A stretch of 64,000 nt of DNA from Pedobacter mendelii (GCF_014635725.1 NZ_BMDJ01000009.1:62001-126000); one strand, 5' to 3'. Counted from the first letter of the stretch, positions 34,502-44,028 are shown. Notes: generated by a model from the sequence alone, not told the origin. Numbers and translations are program-made.

Positions 34502-36388
34502 ATGTTAAAGAATATTATTTTATTGGCTTTAGTTGCTTTTATTTGGGCTTGCAAAGGTACCAAGGAGGAGAAAATTATACCAGTAGATAATTTTTTTAGA
34601 ACGCAGGATAAGGCGTATTATCATGTATCTCCAGATGGGAAGAGTCTTTCTTACCTAAAGTTACAAGATAAAAAACTAGATTTATTTATTGAAGATATTG
34701 AAACTGGTAGCGTAAAGCAGCTTACTCATTTGGATGAAAAAAGTATCAGCTTTTACTTTTGGACAAGTAATAATGAATTGATTTATTATACTGAAGATGA
34801 ATCAAAAGAGCGGAAATCGGATTTATTCGTTGTAAGTAAAGATGGGAGCAGGCGAAAGCAGTTGAGCTCTAACGAAAAAACAAAAGTTAGGGTTATTGAA
34901 GACCAGCTGATTGATGACAAATACATAATTTTAGCTTCTAACAAACGTGATTCTACAGTTTTTGATGTTTATCGCCTAAATGTTCGTACAGGTAAAATGG
35001 ATATTGCTGCAAAAAACCCTGGTAACGTTACAGAATGGGTTACTGATAACAAGGGTATTTTGAAAATTGCGGTGGCAAGCGATGGAGTTAATGAAACTTT
35101 ACTATACCGGGAGAATGAAACTTTACCTTTTAAACCGGTTATTACCAATAATTTTGAAACAACGCTTCAGCCGGTTGCATTTGCAGAAAATGAAAAAGAT
35201 GTGCTTTTTGCTATATCTAATGTAAATCGTGATAAAAATGCATTGGTTGCTTTAGATTTAAAAACCGGCAGAGAGAAGAAAGTACTTTTTGGTAACGATA
35301 CTTTAAATGTTGTAGATGCTAAATATTCGAAGGCTAAAAAGAAGATGATTTTTGTAACCTGCGAAACCTGGAAGAAAGAAAAATTCTATCTTGATGATAG
35401 TACAAAGGTAAAGTATGCTCAAATAGATAAACTCTTACCTGGTACTGAATGGCGTATTATGGATAAAGACAAGGGCGACAATACATTTGTTGTTAGAACA
35501 TATACTGATAGAAATCCTGGTTCTTATTATTTATATATTGCCGGACAGAATAAACTAAAAAAACTTGCAGACATAAATCCTTCTATTAATGAAAAGGATA
35601 TGAGCGAAATGAAACCCATTAGCTATAAAAGTAGCGATGGGTTAACGATTAATGGGTATTTGACATTACCGAAGGGTAAAAACGCAACAAATCTACCTCT
35701 AGTTGTTCTGCCTCATAGCGGTCCGGGTGGGCGTAATATCTGGGGTTATAATGCCGATGTGCAATTTTTTGCCAATAGGGGTTATGCTGTTTTGCAAGTA
35801 AATTATCGTGGTTCAACAGGTTATGGTAAATCTTTTTATGCCGCAGGCTTTAAACAATGGAGCGATAAAATACAGGAAGATGTTAACGACGGCGTTAAAT
35901 GGTTAATTAAAGAAAAAATTGCTAATCCTAAAAAAATTGCGATTTATGGTAATGGTTTAGGTGGCTTTGTAGCATTGAATTGTTTATATAAAAATCCCGA
36001 TATTTATGCTTGTGGCGGATCTAATTCAGGCGTAATTAGCTTGTTTAGTTATCTTACAACAATACCTCCATTTCTAAAATCGAATTTACAGATGTATTAT
36101 GAGATTTTTGGAAATCCGGAAACTGATACAGATTATACCCGTTTTGCATCGCCAGTTTTTCATGCAGATAGATTTAAAGCACCAGTTTTTATAGCACAAA
36201 ATCCAAAAGATCCTCGTGTAAATGTTGCGCAGGGTGTTCAGTTTGTAAAAGAACTTAAAAAGCGGAATGTGCCTGTAACTTATATCGAAAAAGAGGAAGG
36301 TTCTAACCCTGTGCTGCGCCAGCAAGGACGAACAGCTCTGTACAAAGCACTTGAAGGTTTTCTGCAAGAAAATCTTAAACAAAGGTAG
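34502..36388 (+). CDS. S9 prolyl-oligopeptidase-like lipoprotein, catalytic Ser and His missing (pseudoenzyme)
   Basis: The start is ATG 34502, which opens a lipoprotein signal (LLALVAFIWACKG). The 628-residue protein has a beta-propeller-like N-terminal part and an alpha/beta-hydrolase domain from about residue 385, with strong S9 signatures: VVLPHSGPGGRNIWGY, VLQVNYRGSTGYGKSF and QEDVNDGVKWLI. The nucleophile elbow, normally G-x-S-Y-G-G, reads G483-N484-G485-L486-G487-G488, so Ser is replaced by Gly485. The acid Asp570 is kept (NPKDPRV), but the His loop, normally EGHGF, reads EEGS601-NPV. It is therefore almost certainly inactive as a peptidase. A histidine kinase gene starts 3 bp after its stop, followed by a response regulator, pointing to a sensing role. 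Confidence 0.92.
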   Translation: MLKNIILLALVAFIWACKGTKEEKIIPVDNFFRTQDKAYYHVSPDGKSLSYLKLQDKKLDLFIEDIETGSVKQLTHLDEKSISFYFWTSNNELIYYTEDESKERKSDLFVVSKDGSRRKQLSSNEKTKVRVIEDQLIDDKYIILASNKRDSTVFDVYRLNVRTGKMDIAAKNPGNVTEWVTDNKGILKIAVASDGVNETLLYRENETLPFKPVITNNFETTLQPVAFAENEKDVLFAISNVNRDKNALVALDLKTGREKKVLFGNDTLNVVDAKYSKAKKKMIFVTCETWKKEKFYLDDSTKVKYAQIDKLLPGTEWRIMDKDKGDNTFVVRTYTDRNPGSYYLYIAGQNKLKKLADINPSINEKDMSEMKPISYKSSDGLTINGYLTLPKGKNATNLPLVVLPHSGPGGRNIWGYNADVQFFANRGYAVLQVNYRGSTGYGKSFYAAGFKQWSDKIQEDVNDGVKWLIKEKIANPKKIAIYGNGLGGFVALNCLYKNPDIYACGGSNSGVISLFSYLTTIPPFLKSNLQMYYEIFGNPETDTDYTRFASPVFHADRFKAPVFIAQNPKDPRVNVAQGVQFVKELKKRNVPVTYIEKEEGSNPVLRQQGRTALYKALEGFLQENLKQR

Positions 36389-36391
36389 GTT

Positions 36392-38065
36392 ATGGCTCTG
36401 GATAAAAAGAGTGGCTATCGAAAAAATTTTTCTTTGAGTGTTACGTTTATTGCACTCATTTCTATATTATTTATACTTTCTTTATTTCTGGCATTTAATT
36501 ATAGTAAAAAGTCAATAGAAAATGAGTTTGTATCAGAAAAGGTTAATGTTTTAGAAGAAAGTATAAAGCCGTATAATGAATTTTTTCAAAATAAAATGCC
36601 CGAGGTATCTTACTACAATGGGTTTTTAGATTCGGCAACGGCATCAAAGTTTGTCGATACGGTTGTGCATAAGTTTCCATTCGTAGATAAAGTGATGTTC
36701 TACGATTCGGAAGTTAAAAACGTTCCTGTTAGAGATGGCGTTAATGTCGGTCATCTTTCCATCGGTCCAAAATCAATATTTCAATTCGGTAAAAAAGTTA
36801 ATCCCGATTCTGTGAAATTATTTTCCGAACAATATAGTCGGTCATTTAGAATTGATGATGATTTTAACAGTATGGCGCTTAAGTTAGTACGTTTTATTGA
36901 TCAAATCGATACAGCCTCCGTGCCTACTCAAGAAGAGTTATTTACCAATTTTTCTGTAGTTCTTTCTAACAAAATTACCTATCTAAATATTCCAAGGCGA
37001 GAAGATTTAAAAGTTTATAAAGAGATGCTGCAAAGTAAACTAAATCCTGCTCCGGTTTATCAGCAGGATATACTTGTCTTTGATCTCGACCCGAAAAAAA
37101 TAAAAATAATCAATACACGGCCACTGCTGTATCAAATTATACGCGTTGAACCTTTAACTTACGATCCGATTGATACATCTGATGAAAATATTACGACCGA
37201 AATTGCGCTACCTGGTGCATTTTCAGACTTTAAACTTTATTTTACATCTTCAAAATCTTATATAAAGAAAGAGATATTTATTTATTTCATGCCGATTGCT
37301 TTAGTACTTTTATTAGTCTATGGAGTACTTTTACTGGTTGCGTTTTTAATTTATCGTAACTTAAACATAAACAGTAAAATGTTTAAGCTCCAGTATGATT
37401 TCGTTAATAATTTAACTCATGAATTTAAAACGCCTGTAAGCGTAATAAAAATCGCCGGAAACAACATTAAAAGTGCAACAGCATTAACTCAAAAAGAGCA
37501 GCAACTTTACGGCAAAATATTGGATGAAGAGGCTGATAAATTAAACGGATTGATGAACAAATTACTTGCTTTTACCCAAATTGAAAATAAAGCAATCATA
37601 CTTAATCAGGAAGAGGTTAATATCGAAGATTTTATTGAAAGCACAATTGAATCGCATACGCTTAAACACCCAGATTTTATAATGACTTATGAAGTTGTTG
37701 GCTTTAAAACTTTTATAACCGACCCGGTTTTATTGGGTAGTTTATTTGATAATCTTGCTGAGAATGCCTACAAGTATTCGAACCCGGGAAATAAGAAATT
37801 AAATGTAAGCGCTAAGCTGATAAAAGGTGTTTTGGTTTTTCGCTTTGCAGATAAAGGAATTGGCATTCCTTCTTCAGAATTAAATAATATATTTAAAAAG
37901 TTTTTTAGAATACAGAATGAATATAATCAAATGGGAAGTGTGGGCTTGGGTTTGGCATTCTGCAAAGAACTGGTTAACTTTATGCAGGGCGAAATTACTG
38001 TAAAAAGCAAAATAGGAATGGGTACAGAGTTTAAGGTTGTACTGCCTTATAATATTAAAAATTGA
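36392..38065 (+). CDS. Sensor histidine kinase
   Basis: The 557-residue protein has two membrane helices (about 14-33 and 298-320) enclosing a periplasmic domain of about 260 residues with no recognised fold. The cytoplasmic part holds the phospho-acceptor helix NNLTHEFKTPVSVIK (His343), the N box DNLAENAYKYSN, the G1 box DKGIGIP, the F box FFRI and the G2 motif GSVGLGLAFCKELV. All key residues are intact. No HAMP domain is evident between the second helix and the His box. It lies 3 bp after the dead S9 lipoprotein and 79 bp before the response regulator. Confidence 0.95.
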   Translation: MALDKKSGYRKNFSLSVTFIALISILFILSLFLAFNYSKKSIENEFVSEKVNVLEESIKPYNEFFQNKMPEVSYYNGFLDSATASKFVDTVVHKFPFVDKVMFYDSEVKNVPVRDGVNVGHLSIGPKSIFQFGKKVNPDSVKLFSEQYSRSFRIDDDFNSMALKLVRFIDQIDTASVPTQEELFTNFSVVLSNKITYLNIPRREDLKVYKEMLQSKLNPAPVYQQDILVFDLDPKKIKIINTRPLLYQIIRVEPLTYDPIDTSDENITTEIALPGAFSDFKLYFTSSKSYIKKEIFIYFMPIALVLLLVYGVLLLVAFLIYRNLNINSKMFKLQYDFVNNLTHEFKTPVSVIKIAGNNIKSATALTQKEQQLYGKILDEEADKLNGLMNKLLAFTQIENKAIILNQEEVNIEDFIESTIESHTLKHPDFIMTYEVVGFKTFITDPVLLGSLFDNLAENAYKYSNPGNKKLNVSAKLIKGVLVFRFADKGIGIPSSELNNIFKKFFRIQNEYNQMGSVGLGLAFCKELVNFMQGEITVKSKIGMGTEFKVVLPYNIKN

Positions 38066-38144
38066 AATATTTAAAAAATTGAAATGTTGCTTTTCAATGG
38101 TAAAACTCTGCAACCTTTTAACTTTATAACCTAACAACACACAA

Positions 38145-38834
38145 ATGTCTAAAGAAGTAAAAATATTAATTGTTGAGGATGATGAAAATCTTCGCTTTTT
38201 GGTAGCACATCGTTTAAAAGCTGAAGGCTATAATGTGCTTGAAGCTAACGATGGGGAAGCGGGCGAAAGAATGATTTTGGCCGACCAACCTGATATTGTT
38301 TTATTGGATTGGATGATGCCGGAAAAACAAGGTGCCGAAGTATGTGAGAGTGTTCGCAAACAGGGTTTCGAGAATTTAATTATCATGATGACTGCGAAGG
38401 CACAGGATGTAGATAAAATTGATGCTTACAATTTCGGTGCATCTGACTATATCACAAAGCCATTTAATATGGATGTTTTGGTGGCCATGCTTGAAAGTAA
38501 AGTGAAGTTCATTGTAAATAAAGATATGGCTGAAATTCATCGTTTCGGTAATATGGAACACCATCCAAATATCCATACTTTATTTAGAGATGGTAAAAAA
38601 ATTGAGCTTACAATATTAGAGAACCGTATTCTACTTTATTTCTTGCGTAATCCTGGTAAAGTAATTAATAGAGATGAATTAATGCTTGTGGTTTGGGGCT
38701 ACAACTCTGATGTAAATACACGTACACTAGATATGCACATCGTGCGCTTACGTAAAAAAATTGAATTAAATCCGGATAACCCACAATTGTTGCAAACTGT
38801 TCGTGGTGTTGGATATCGCTTCAACGCAGGATAA
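38145..38834 (+). CDS. OmpR/PhoB-type response regulator
   Basis: The 229-residue protein has a receiver domain with the acidic pair EDD near residue 11, the phospho-acceptor Asp55 in LLDWMMPEKQ, Thr in MMTAKAQ and Lys in ITKPFNMDV. A winged-helix DNA-binding domain follows (residues about 130-229), with NRDELMLVVWGYNSDVNTRT and the terminal VRGVGYRFN. It should be the partner of the kinase just upstream. Targets are unknown. Confidence 0.96.
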   Translation: MSKEVKILIVEDDENLRFLVAHRLKAEGYNVLEANDGEAGERMILADQPDIVLLDWMMPEKQGAEVCESVRKQGFENLIIMMTAKAQDVDKIDAYNFGASDYITKPFNMDVLVAMLESKVKFIVNKDMAEIHRFGNMEHHPNIHTLFRDGKKIELTILENRILLYFLRNPGKVINRDELMLVVWGYNSDVNTRTLDMHIVRLRKKIELNPDNPQLLQTVRGVGYRFNAG

Positions 38835-38836
38835 AT

Positions 38837-38920
38837 ATTGATTGAATGAGAGATTGATTGAATGAGAGAATGATTGAATGAGAGAATTTATGTTAAAAGG
38901 TCAAAAATTCACTCATTCAA
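38837..38920. repeat. Triple GATTGAATGAGAGA tandem with inverted partner
   Basis: GATTGAATGAGAGA-like units occur three times (16-17 bp period, 38840-38886). After 25 bp TCACTCATTCAA, the reverse complement of TTGAATGAG, appears at 38909-38920. It forms a hairpin between the convergent response-regulator and metallophosphoesterase genes. The same word family is at 2297-2470 and 50285-50345. Confidence 0.75.
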
Positions 38921-38937
38921 AGTTCTTTGATGTCTAA

Positions 38938-40182
38938 TTAAGTGCTTTTAAGGGTAAAAATCGTTATCTCTGGTAAAACACCAACCCTCCCAGGGTAACC
39001 TAAGAAACCATATCCTACATTAACATAAAGTTGCTGTTTCTGCTCACGGTATAATCCTGCCCATTCTTTGTAAATATATTGTACTGGACTCCATTGGTTT
39101 TCTTTTAAACGAACACCAAACTGCATTCCATGTGTATGCCCGCTGAACATGGCATCAATTTGGGGATATTTCTGTAAAACTTCGCCACGCCAATGAGACG
39201 GGTCGTGACTCAACAAAAGCTTAACCGGTAAATCATCTGTATTTTGAACAGCCAGCTCCATTTTTCCGTATTTTGGAAAACGACCCATTCCCCAGTTTTC
39301 GATGCCTAAAATCCCTATTTCCTCACCATCAACCTTTAATCTTCGGTTTTGGTTCATTAATAAATCGTAACCCATAACCTTATGTACATCGATAATATCC
39401 TGAAGGTTTTTTATTTTGGCTGGAGATGAATCTTTTCCAAAGTAATAATCACCATAATCATGATTTCCTAAAGTAGAATAAACACCAAGCGGAGCTTTAA
39501 CTTTTGCGAAAATATCCTGATATTCCCTTACCTCATTTGTTAAATTGTTAACTAAATCGCCAGTGAAGAAAACAAAGTCAGGTTTTTCCGCTAAAAGCAT
39601 ATCAACACCACCTTTTACCGCAGTTTTATTATAAAAACTACCAGAATGTATATCAGAAATTTGACCCATTGTTATTCCATCAAAGGCTTTTGGAAGATTA
39701 GGAAGAATTAGATTAACTCTTCTAATCTGGTAATCGTAAGCACCAGAAATTATACCCCAACTTAAAGAAGTTAAGGGGACAGCCGCAGCAACCAAACCTG
39801 CCTTAACTAAAAATTCTGATCGAGAAATTGGCTCAGCTTCTCTAACTGGTTGGTCTTTTATAACTTGTTTTTTTCTGAAAATTTTGATCAACAATCTTCG
39901 CAAATCATCTAAAATTAGGAAAGGTAGCATCGCCATTTTACAGGCAACAGTTAAAAAGAATGCGACTAATATAATGGCTCTTAAAGTGAGAAAAAGATTT
40001 AAATAAATTCCCGCAAAAACCCCAATGATTAATAGAATACTAAATAACCAATATAAAACACCAAAGATTTTTTTAGTTTTAGGTTTCCAGTTTTTAAATA
40101 CAGCGATAATTGCCTTGAAGCAATAAATATCAAAGGCAATAATGAATATGCAGGCGGCAATAATGAATGGTAATCTTCCCAT
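38938..40182 (-). CDS. Membrane metallophosphoesterase (YkuE/calcineurin-like)
   Basis: The 414-residue protein has about three to four N-terminal membrane segments (residues 3-100) and then an SRSEFLVKAGLVAAAVPLTS segment that resembles a twin-arginine-less lipid-anchor region. The phosphoesterase domain has all metal motifs: GQISDIHSG, FTGDLVNN, LGNHDYGD, LLSHDP and FSGHTHGMQFG. Relatives hydrolyse phosphodiesters or UDP-lipid precursors at the membrane; the substrate is unknown. It follows an ATPase gene on the same strand with a gap of 60 bp. Confidence 0.93.
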   Translation of the reverse strand: MGRLPFIIAACIFIIAFDIYCFKAIIAVFKNWKPKTKKIFGVLYWLFSILLIIGVFAGIYLNLFLTLRAIILVAFFLTVACKMAMLPFLILDDLRRLLIKIFRKKQVIKDQPVREAEPISRSEFLVKAGLVAAAVPLTSLSWGIISGAYDYQIRRVNLILPNLPKAFDGITMGQISDIHSGSFYNKTAVKGGVDMLLAEKPDFVFFTGDLVNNLTNEVREYQDIFAKVKAPLGVYSTLGNHDYGDYYFGKDSSPAKIKNLQDIIDVHKVMGYDLLMNQNRRLKVDGEEIGILGIENWGMGRFPKYGKMELAVQNTDDLPVKLLLSHDPSHWRGEVLQKYPQIDAMFSGHTHGMQFGVRLKENQWSPVQYIYKEWAGLYREQKQQLYVNVGYGFLGYPGRVGVLPEITIFTLKST

Positions 40183-40242
40183 AAAATCGGGTTATTCGAG
40201 TTAAATTAAAAAAATAAAGCAGGTTTTTATAACTCGCCTAAA

Positions 40243-40992
40243 TTAAGTATTTGAAGTAAATAAATTATCTAAAATTCGTTTAGGGTTATCTAAAAAAGAT
40301 TTGTAAACCCTGTAAATTTCAGATTCCTCATATTTTACTTTAGTAATTTTAGCATCAGCCATTTCGTAAATAGACGCATTTGGATAAGCTAAGAGAATAG
40401 GGGAATGCGTTGTAATGATGAATTGCGCATTTTTATCAACCAAGTTATTAATTTTTGACAACATGGCAATTTGCCTTGTAGCTGAAAGTGCCGATTCAGG
40501 TTCATCTAAAATGTAAATCCCATTTCCACTAAATCGATTCATAAATAACGCCCAAAATGATTGCCCGTGAGATTGTGCGTGTAAGGAAACACCGCCGTAT
40601 GATTCTATAATTTTTATTTGTCCGCCAGGTTCTTTATCAAGTTTATCAATCTCACTTGCAACATTATAAAAACTTTCACCCCTTAAGAAAAAACCATCTT
40701 TAGGTTTTCTGAAACTTTTGCTAATGGTTAAATAGTTATGTAACTCTGAGTGTGTCGCCTTACTGGAAAAATTGAAATTTTTACTTCCGCCCTCGGCATT
40801 GAAACCCAAACTTACTGCAAGAGCTTCTATCAATGTGGATTTTCCAACGCCGTTTTCGCCTGTAAAGAAAGTGACATTTGGATGAAATGCCAGTTCCTTA
40901 AATGATTTTAAACAAGGAATGTTAAATGGATATCTATCAGGAAGGTTCTCCTGATTCAATCTCAAAGATAAAAGATATCCTTTAAACTCCAT
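40243..40992 (-). CDS. ABC-type AAA family ATPase, soluble
   Basis: The 249-residue protein has a Walker A motif FTGENGVGKSTLIEAL (about residues 39-54), an ABC signature-like SHGQSFWALF, and a Walker B motif IYILDEPESALSA, then ITTHSPILL with the switch His. There is no membrane part and no coiled-coil insertion. It resembles small RecF/OLD-like ATPases often named only AAA family ATPase. It lies 40 bp after the MoxR-like gene and could be part of its operon. No nuclease partner is seen. Confidence 0.88.
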   Translation of the reverse strand: MEFKGYLLSLRLNQENLPDRYPFNIPCLKSFKELAFHPNVTFFTGENGVGKSTLIEALAVSLGFNAEGGSKNFNFSSKATHSELHNYLTISKSFRKPKDGFFLRGESFYNVASEIDKLDKEPGGQIKIIESYGGVSLHAQSHGQSFWALFMNRFSGNGIYILDEPESALSATRQIAMLSKINNLVDKNAQFIITTHSPILLAYPNASIYEMADAKITKVKYEESEIYRVYKSFLDNPKRILDNLFTSNT

Positions 40993-41032
40993 TCTAATTT
41001 AATCCCTGATTCACTAATTTTTTCATTCAGTT

Positions 41033-42520
41033 CTATCTAAAATCGTCTTCATCTTCTTCCTCATCAAATTCAGCGTTAAATAAACTGCCGAACATATCAG
41101 TAAATCCGAAACCGCCATTTAAGAAGTTTTTACTCAGTTGAGAATATTCAGCCAGGCCATGTAAAACGAATTCCATTAACAGCAAAGTTTGGTTTTCGCT
41201 TAATTTTGGGTGGAATTTCTTAACCAATTCATAAAGACTAGGAACAGACATCAACGCTTTTTTATATTGCGAATTTGTCAAGGTATCGGTAACATCTAAA
41301 TTATTCCCCTCTGTAAACCATTCGGTAATTTCAGTATAAGGATTAGCCGTTTTCGATTTCTTCGCTTTCTCAGGGTCTGGGAAATAACGAGCGAATAAGG
41401 TTTTAACTGCTTTGCCAATTAAGGTTGTAGCTACGTGGGCTGGTCCTTCCAGTTCTCCCTCATAAACCAATTCTATTTTTCCTGTTATAGCAGGAATAAT
41501 GCCAGCCAAATCCGCTAAACGAACTACAGTATTCTTCTCTCCAGAAATTAACATTCTACGTTCGGCAGTACTGATTAAATTTTCGTATGCTGAAATGGTT
41601 AGCCTTGCCGATACACCCGATTTTTGGTCGATGTATTCACTTTTACGAGCCTCGAATGCAATTTGTTCAATTAAGTCTTTTACCAAACCATCTGCTTCAA
41701 TATTTGCTTTTTGCTCTGCAGTAAGTTTTGCCTCCTGAAATGTAATTTTACGGGATATTTCGATGCTTTTTGGATAGTGGGTTAAAATCTGACTTTCAAT
41801 TCTATCTTTCAGCGGCGTTACGATACTGCCACGATTGGTGTAATCTTCTGGATTTGCAGTAAATACAAACTGAATATCAAGAGGTAATCGCAATTTGAAA
41901 CCTCGGATTTGGATATCTTTTTCTTGCAACATGTTAAACAAAGCAACCTGAATTCTAGCTTGCAAATCAGGCAATTCGTTAATTACGAAGATGCTTCGGT
42001 GTGCTCTGGGGATTAAACCAAAGTGGATTACACGCTCATCATTATAAGTTAATTTTAAAGTGGCGGCCTTAATCGGATCAACATCGCCAATTAAATCGGC
42101 TACGGTAACATCTGGCGTAGCCAGTTTTTCGGTATAACGCTCGCTGCGGTGCAGCCAGGCAATTTCTGTCGCATCTCCATTAGTGGCAATTTCATTTTTA
42201 GCATACCAGGAAATCGGATTCAATGGATCATCAAAAATTTCGCTGCCAGCAACATAAGGGACATATTCATCCAATAAATTAACCATTAAACGAGCGATAC
42301 GTGTTTTGGCTTGTCCCCGTAAACCTAAAAGTAAAATGTTATGACGAGATAAAATTGCAGTTTGCAACTCTGGAATTACCGTTTCATCATAACCAATAAT
42401 ACCTTCAAACTCTGCCTTATTACCCTTAAGTTGTTTAATCAGATTTTCTCTAAGTTCTTCTTTAACAGACCTTGATTTATATCCTGTTGTTTTTAATTCG
42501 CCTAATGTAGTATTTTGCAT
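41033..42520 (-). CDS. MoxR/magnesium-chelatase-like AAA+ ATPase
   Basis: The 495-residue protein has a Walker A-type loop NILLLGLRGQAKTRIARL (about residues 53-70, with Ala in place of the usual last Gly), a Walker B-type strand FVINELPDL, and sensor motif FTANPEDYTNRG. A C-terminal helical region ending in an acidic tail (EEDEDDFR) follows. MoxR-family ATPases act with VWA proteins as chaperones for assembling or activating protein complexes, or in metal insertion. A VWA gene lies directly upstream on the same strand, so the pair is typical. The target complex is not apparent. Confidence 0.9.
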   Translation of the reverse strand: MQNTTLGELKTTGYKSRSVKEELRENLIKQLKGNKAEFEGIIGYDETVIPELQTAILSRHNILLLGLRGQAKTRIARLMVNLLDEYVPYVAGSEIFDDPLNPISWYAKNEIATNGDATEIAWLHRSERYTEKLATPDVTVADLIGDVDPIKAATLKLTYNDERVIHFGLIPRAHRSIFVINELPDLQARIQVALFNMLQEKDIQIRGFKLRLPLDIQFVFTANPEDYTNRGSIVTPLKDRIESQILTHYPKSIEISRKITFQEAKLTAEQKANIEADGLVKDLIEQIAFEARKSEYIDQKSGVSARLTISAYENLISTAERRMLISGEKNTVVRLADLAGIIPAITGKIELVYEGELEGPAHVATTLIGKAVKTLFARYFPDPEKAKKSKTANPYTEITEWFTEGNNLDVTDTLTNSQYKKALMSVPSLYELVKKFHPKLSENQTLLLMEFVLHGLAEYSQLSKNFLNGGFGFTDMFGSLFNAEFDEEEDEDDFR

Positions 42521-42527
42521 ATTGATT

Positions 42528-42617
42528 TGTTACGTGTTGTAAGTTACGTGTCAGCAGGGTTTATTTAAGAGCATAAAAAGATATTTGCACTTAAACAAGC
42601 AACCCATAACTTTTAAC
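42528..42617. repeat. Reiterated GTTACGTG word with inverted partner between the VWA and MoxR genes
   Basis: GTTACGTGTTGTAAGTTACGTG-type words (42529-42552) face AAGCAACCCATAACTTTTAA (42596-42615), whose reverse complement (AAGTTATGGGTTGCTT) is built of similar pieces. It is an imperfect hairpin in the 97-bp gap. Confidence 0.5.
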
Positions 42618-43715
42618 TTATTTTACTGTTTTTCTTCTATTCTTAATGTAATCCTCAAAAATATATTCTCCCAATCCGTTTAGCGAGCTATAAAAAGCTC
42701 TGCCTCCATTAATTTCAGTAAACTGGCGGACGAATTGTTGTAAATAAGGATCCTTAGCAATCATAAATGTTGTAATTGGTATTTTCAATCGCTTGCATTG
42801 AGCTGCCATATTTAAGGTCTTGTTGATTACCTTTCTATCCAAACCCATACTATTTTTATAATACTTGCCATTTTCTTTCAAACAGGTTGGTTTCCCATCT
42901 GTAATCATAAAAATCTGTTTATTGTGCGTTTTACGGCGGCGAAGTAAATCTGCTGCCAACTCTAAACCCGCGTAAGTATTTGTATGGTATGGGCCAACCT
43001 GTAAATAAGGCAAATCCTTAACACTAATAGGCCAAGCGTCATTGCCGAAAACAACAATATCCAAAGTATCTTTCGGATATTTTGTTTTAATTAATTCGGC
43101 TAAAGCCATTGCAACCTTTTTGGCAGGTGTAATTCTATCTTCGCCATATAAAATCATGGAATGTGAAATATCAATCATCAAAACCGTAGAAGTCAAAGTT
43201 TTAAAATCCTTTTCCTCTACTTCTAAATCTCTGTCAGTTAAGGTGAAATCGCCAATACCATGGTTAATCTGTGCATTTTGAATAGAGGCCGTCATGTCGA
43301 TTTGGTCTAAACTATCGCCAAAACTATATTCGCGTCTATCCGCATTTTTCTCTTCGCCAATGCCCGATTGGTTACTGTTATGGTTCCCTCTACCCGATTT
43401 TTTTAGCTTTCCGAAAATTTCATCTAACGCCGATTTACGAATCGTTTGCTCAGTTTTGGCCGTAATTTTAAACTCACCCGATTGATTATCCTCGGTCAGG
43501 TAGCCTTTATCTTTCAGGTCGTCAATAAAATTCCCAATGCCGTAATCGTTATTAGTCAGCTTGTATTGTTTATCGAGTTCATTCAGCCAGCTTAGCGCTT
43601 CAGCTGCATCGCCCGAAGTATAATTTAGCAGTTCGCTAAATAATTTTAGTAACTCATCGAACCCACCCTTTGGCGTATCGCCAGGCTTATAATCAGAAAA
43701 ACGAAAACCTCTCAT
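42618..43715 (-). CDS. VWA domain-containing protein, partner of the MoxR-like ATPase
   Basis: The 365-residue protein has an N-terminal helical region, and the VWA domain begins at about residue 175 with an intact MIDAS motif (MIDISHSMILYG, the D-x-S-x-S metal site). Later MIDAS residues are Thr in TNTYAGLELA and Asp in FMITDGKPTC. There is no signal peptide, so it acts in the cytosol. The MoxR-like ATPase gene follows 97 bp downstream. The middle region has an acidic/Asn-rich linker (about 105-150). Confidence 0.9.
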   Translation of the reverse strand: MRGFRFSDYKPGDTPKGGFDELLKLFSELLNYTSGDAAEALSWLNELDKQYKLTNNDYGIGNFIDDLKDKGYLTEDNQSGEFKITAKTEQTIRKSALDEIFGKLKKSGRGNHNSNQSGIGEEKNADRREYSFGDSLDQIDMTASIQNAQINHGIGDFTLTDRDLEVEEKDFKTLTSTVLMIDISHSMILYGEDRITPAKKVAMALAELIKTKYPKDTLDIVVFGNDAWPISVKDLPYLQVGPYHTNTYAGLELAADLLRRRKTHNKQIFMITDGKPTCLKENGKYYKNSMGLDRKVINKTLNMAAQCKRLKIPITTFMIAKDPYLQQFVRQFTEINGGRAFYSSLNGLGEYIFEDYIKNRRKTVK

Positions 43716-43850
43716 GTGCTTGTATTAACGAATTATCGAAGATAAAAGTTTCGATTTGCATTAATTTAAGCGGTGTGTCATATTTGGGTTATCAGCAAAA
43801 AGACTAAAGCTGAAATATCGAAGTTAAACCCCAGGCCAACAGCTTAGAAT

Positions 43851-43990
43851 GGAAAACGCCCAACTGAAAACTCATTTGGGCGTTCTCCAAGCTACGCAAG
43901 GGTCGGGCTTTTCAGGGCTTCGCTGTGCTACGGTACCAATGAAAAATTGGTACTGAACCCTTACAATCCTTAACGGAAGCCCCACAGTAA
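43851..43990. repeat. Dispersed repeat with TTGGGCGT...AAGCTACGCAAGGGTC core
   Basis: AACGCCCAA (43855-43863) and TTGGGCGTT (43876-43884) form a hairpin that runs into the core AAGCTACGCAAGGGTCGGGC. A closely similar core is found at 60244-60279. The right part has a further dyad GGTACCAAT/ATTGGTACC (43931-43952). There is no coding potential. The 454-bp gap between the VWA gene and the sugar-kinase gene consists of this and the next element. Confidence 0.7.
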
Positions 43991-44028
43991 TAAGGTGGAT
44001 GCCAAAAAAGCACGTGAAATAATATGGT

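Noticed and set aside
38837..38886. Three GATTGAATGAGAGA units as a CRISPR remnant
   Set aside because: The period is 16-17 bp with no spacers, and no cas genes are in the window.
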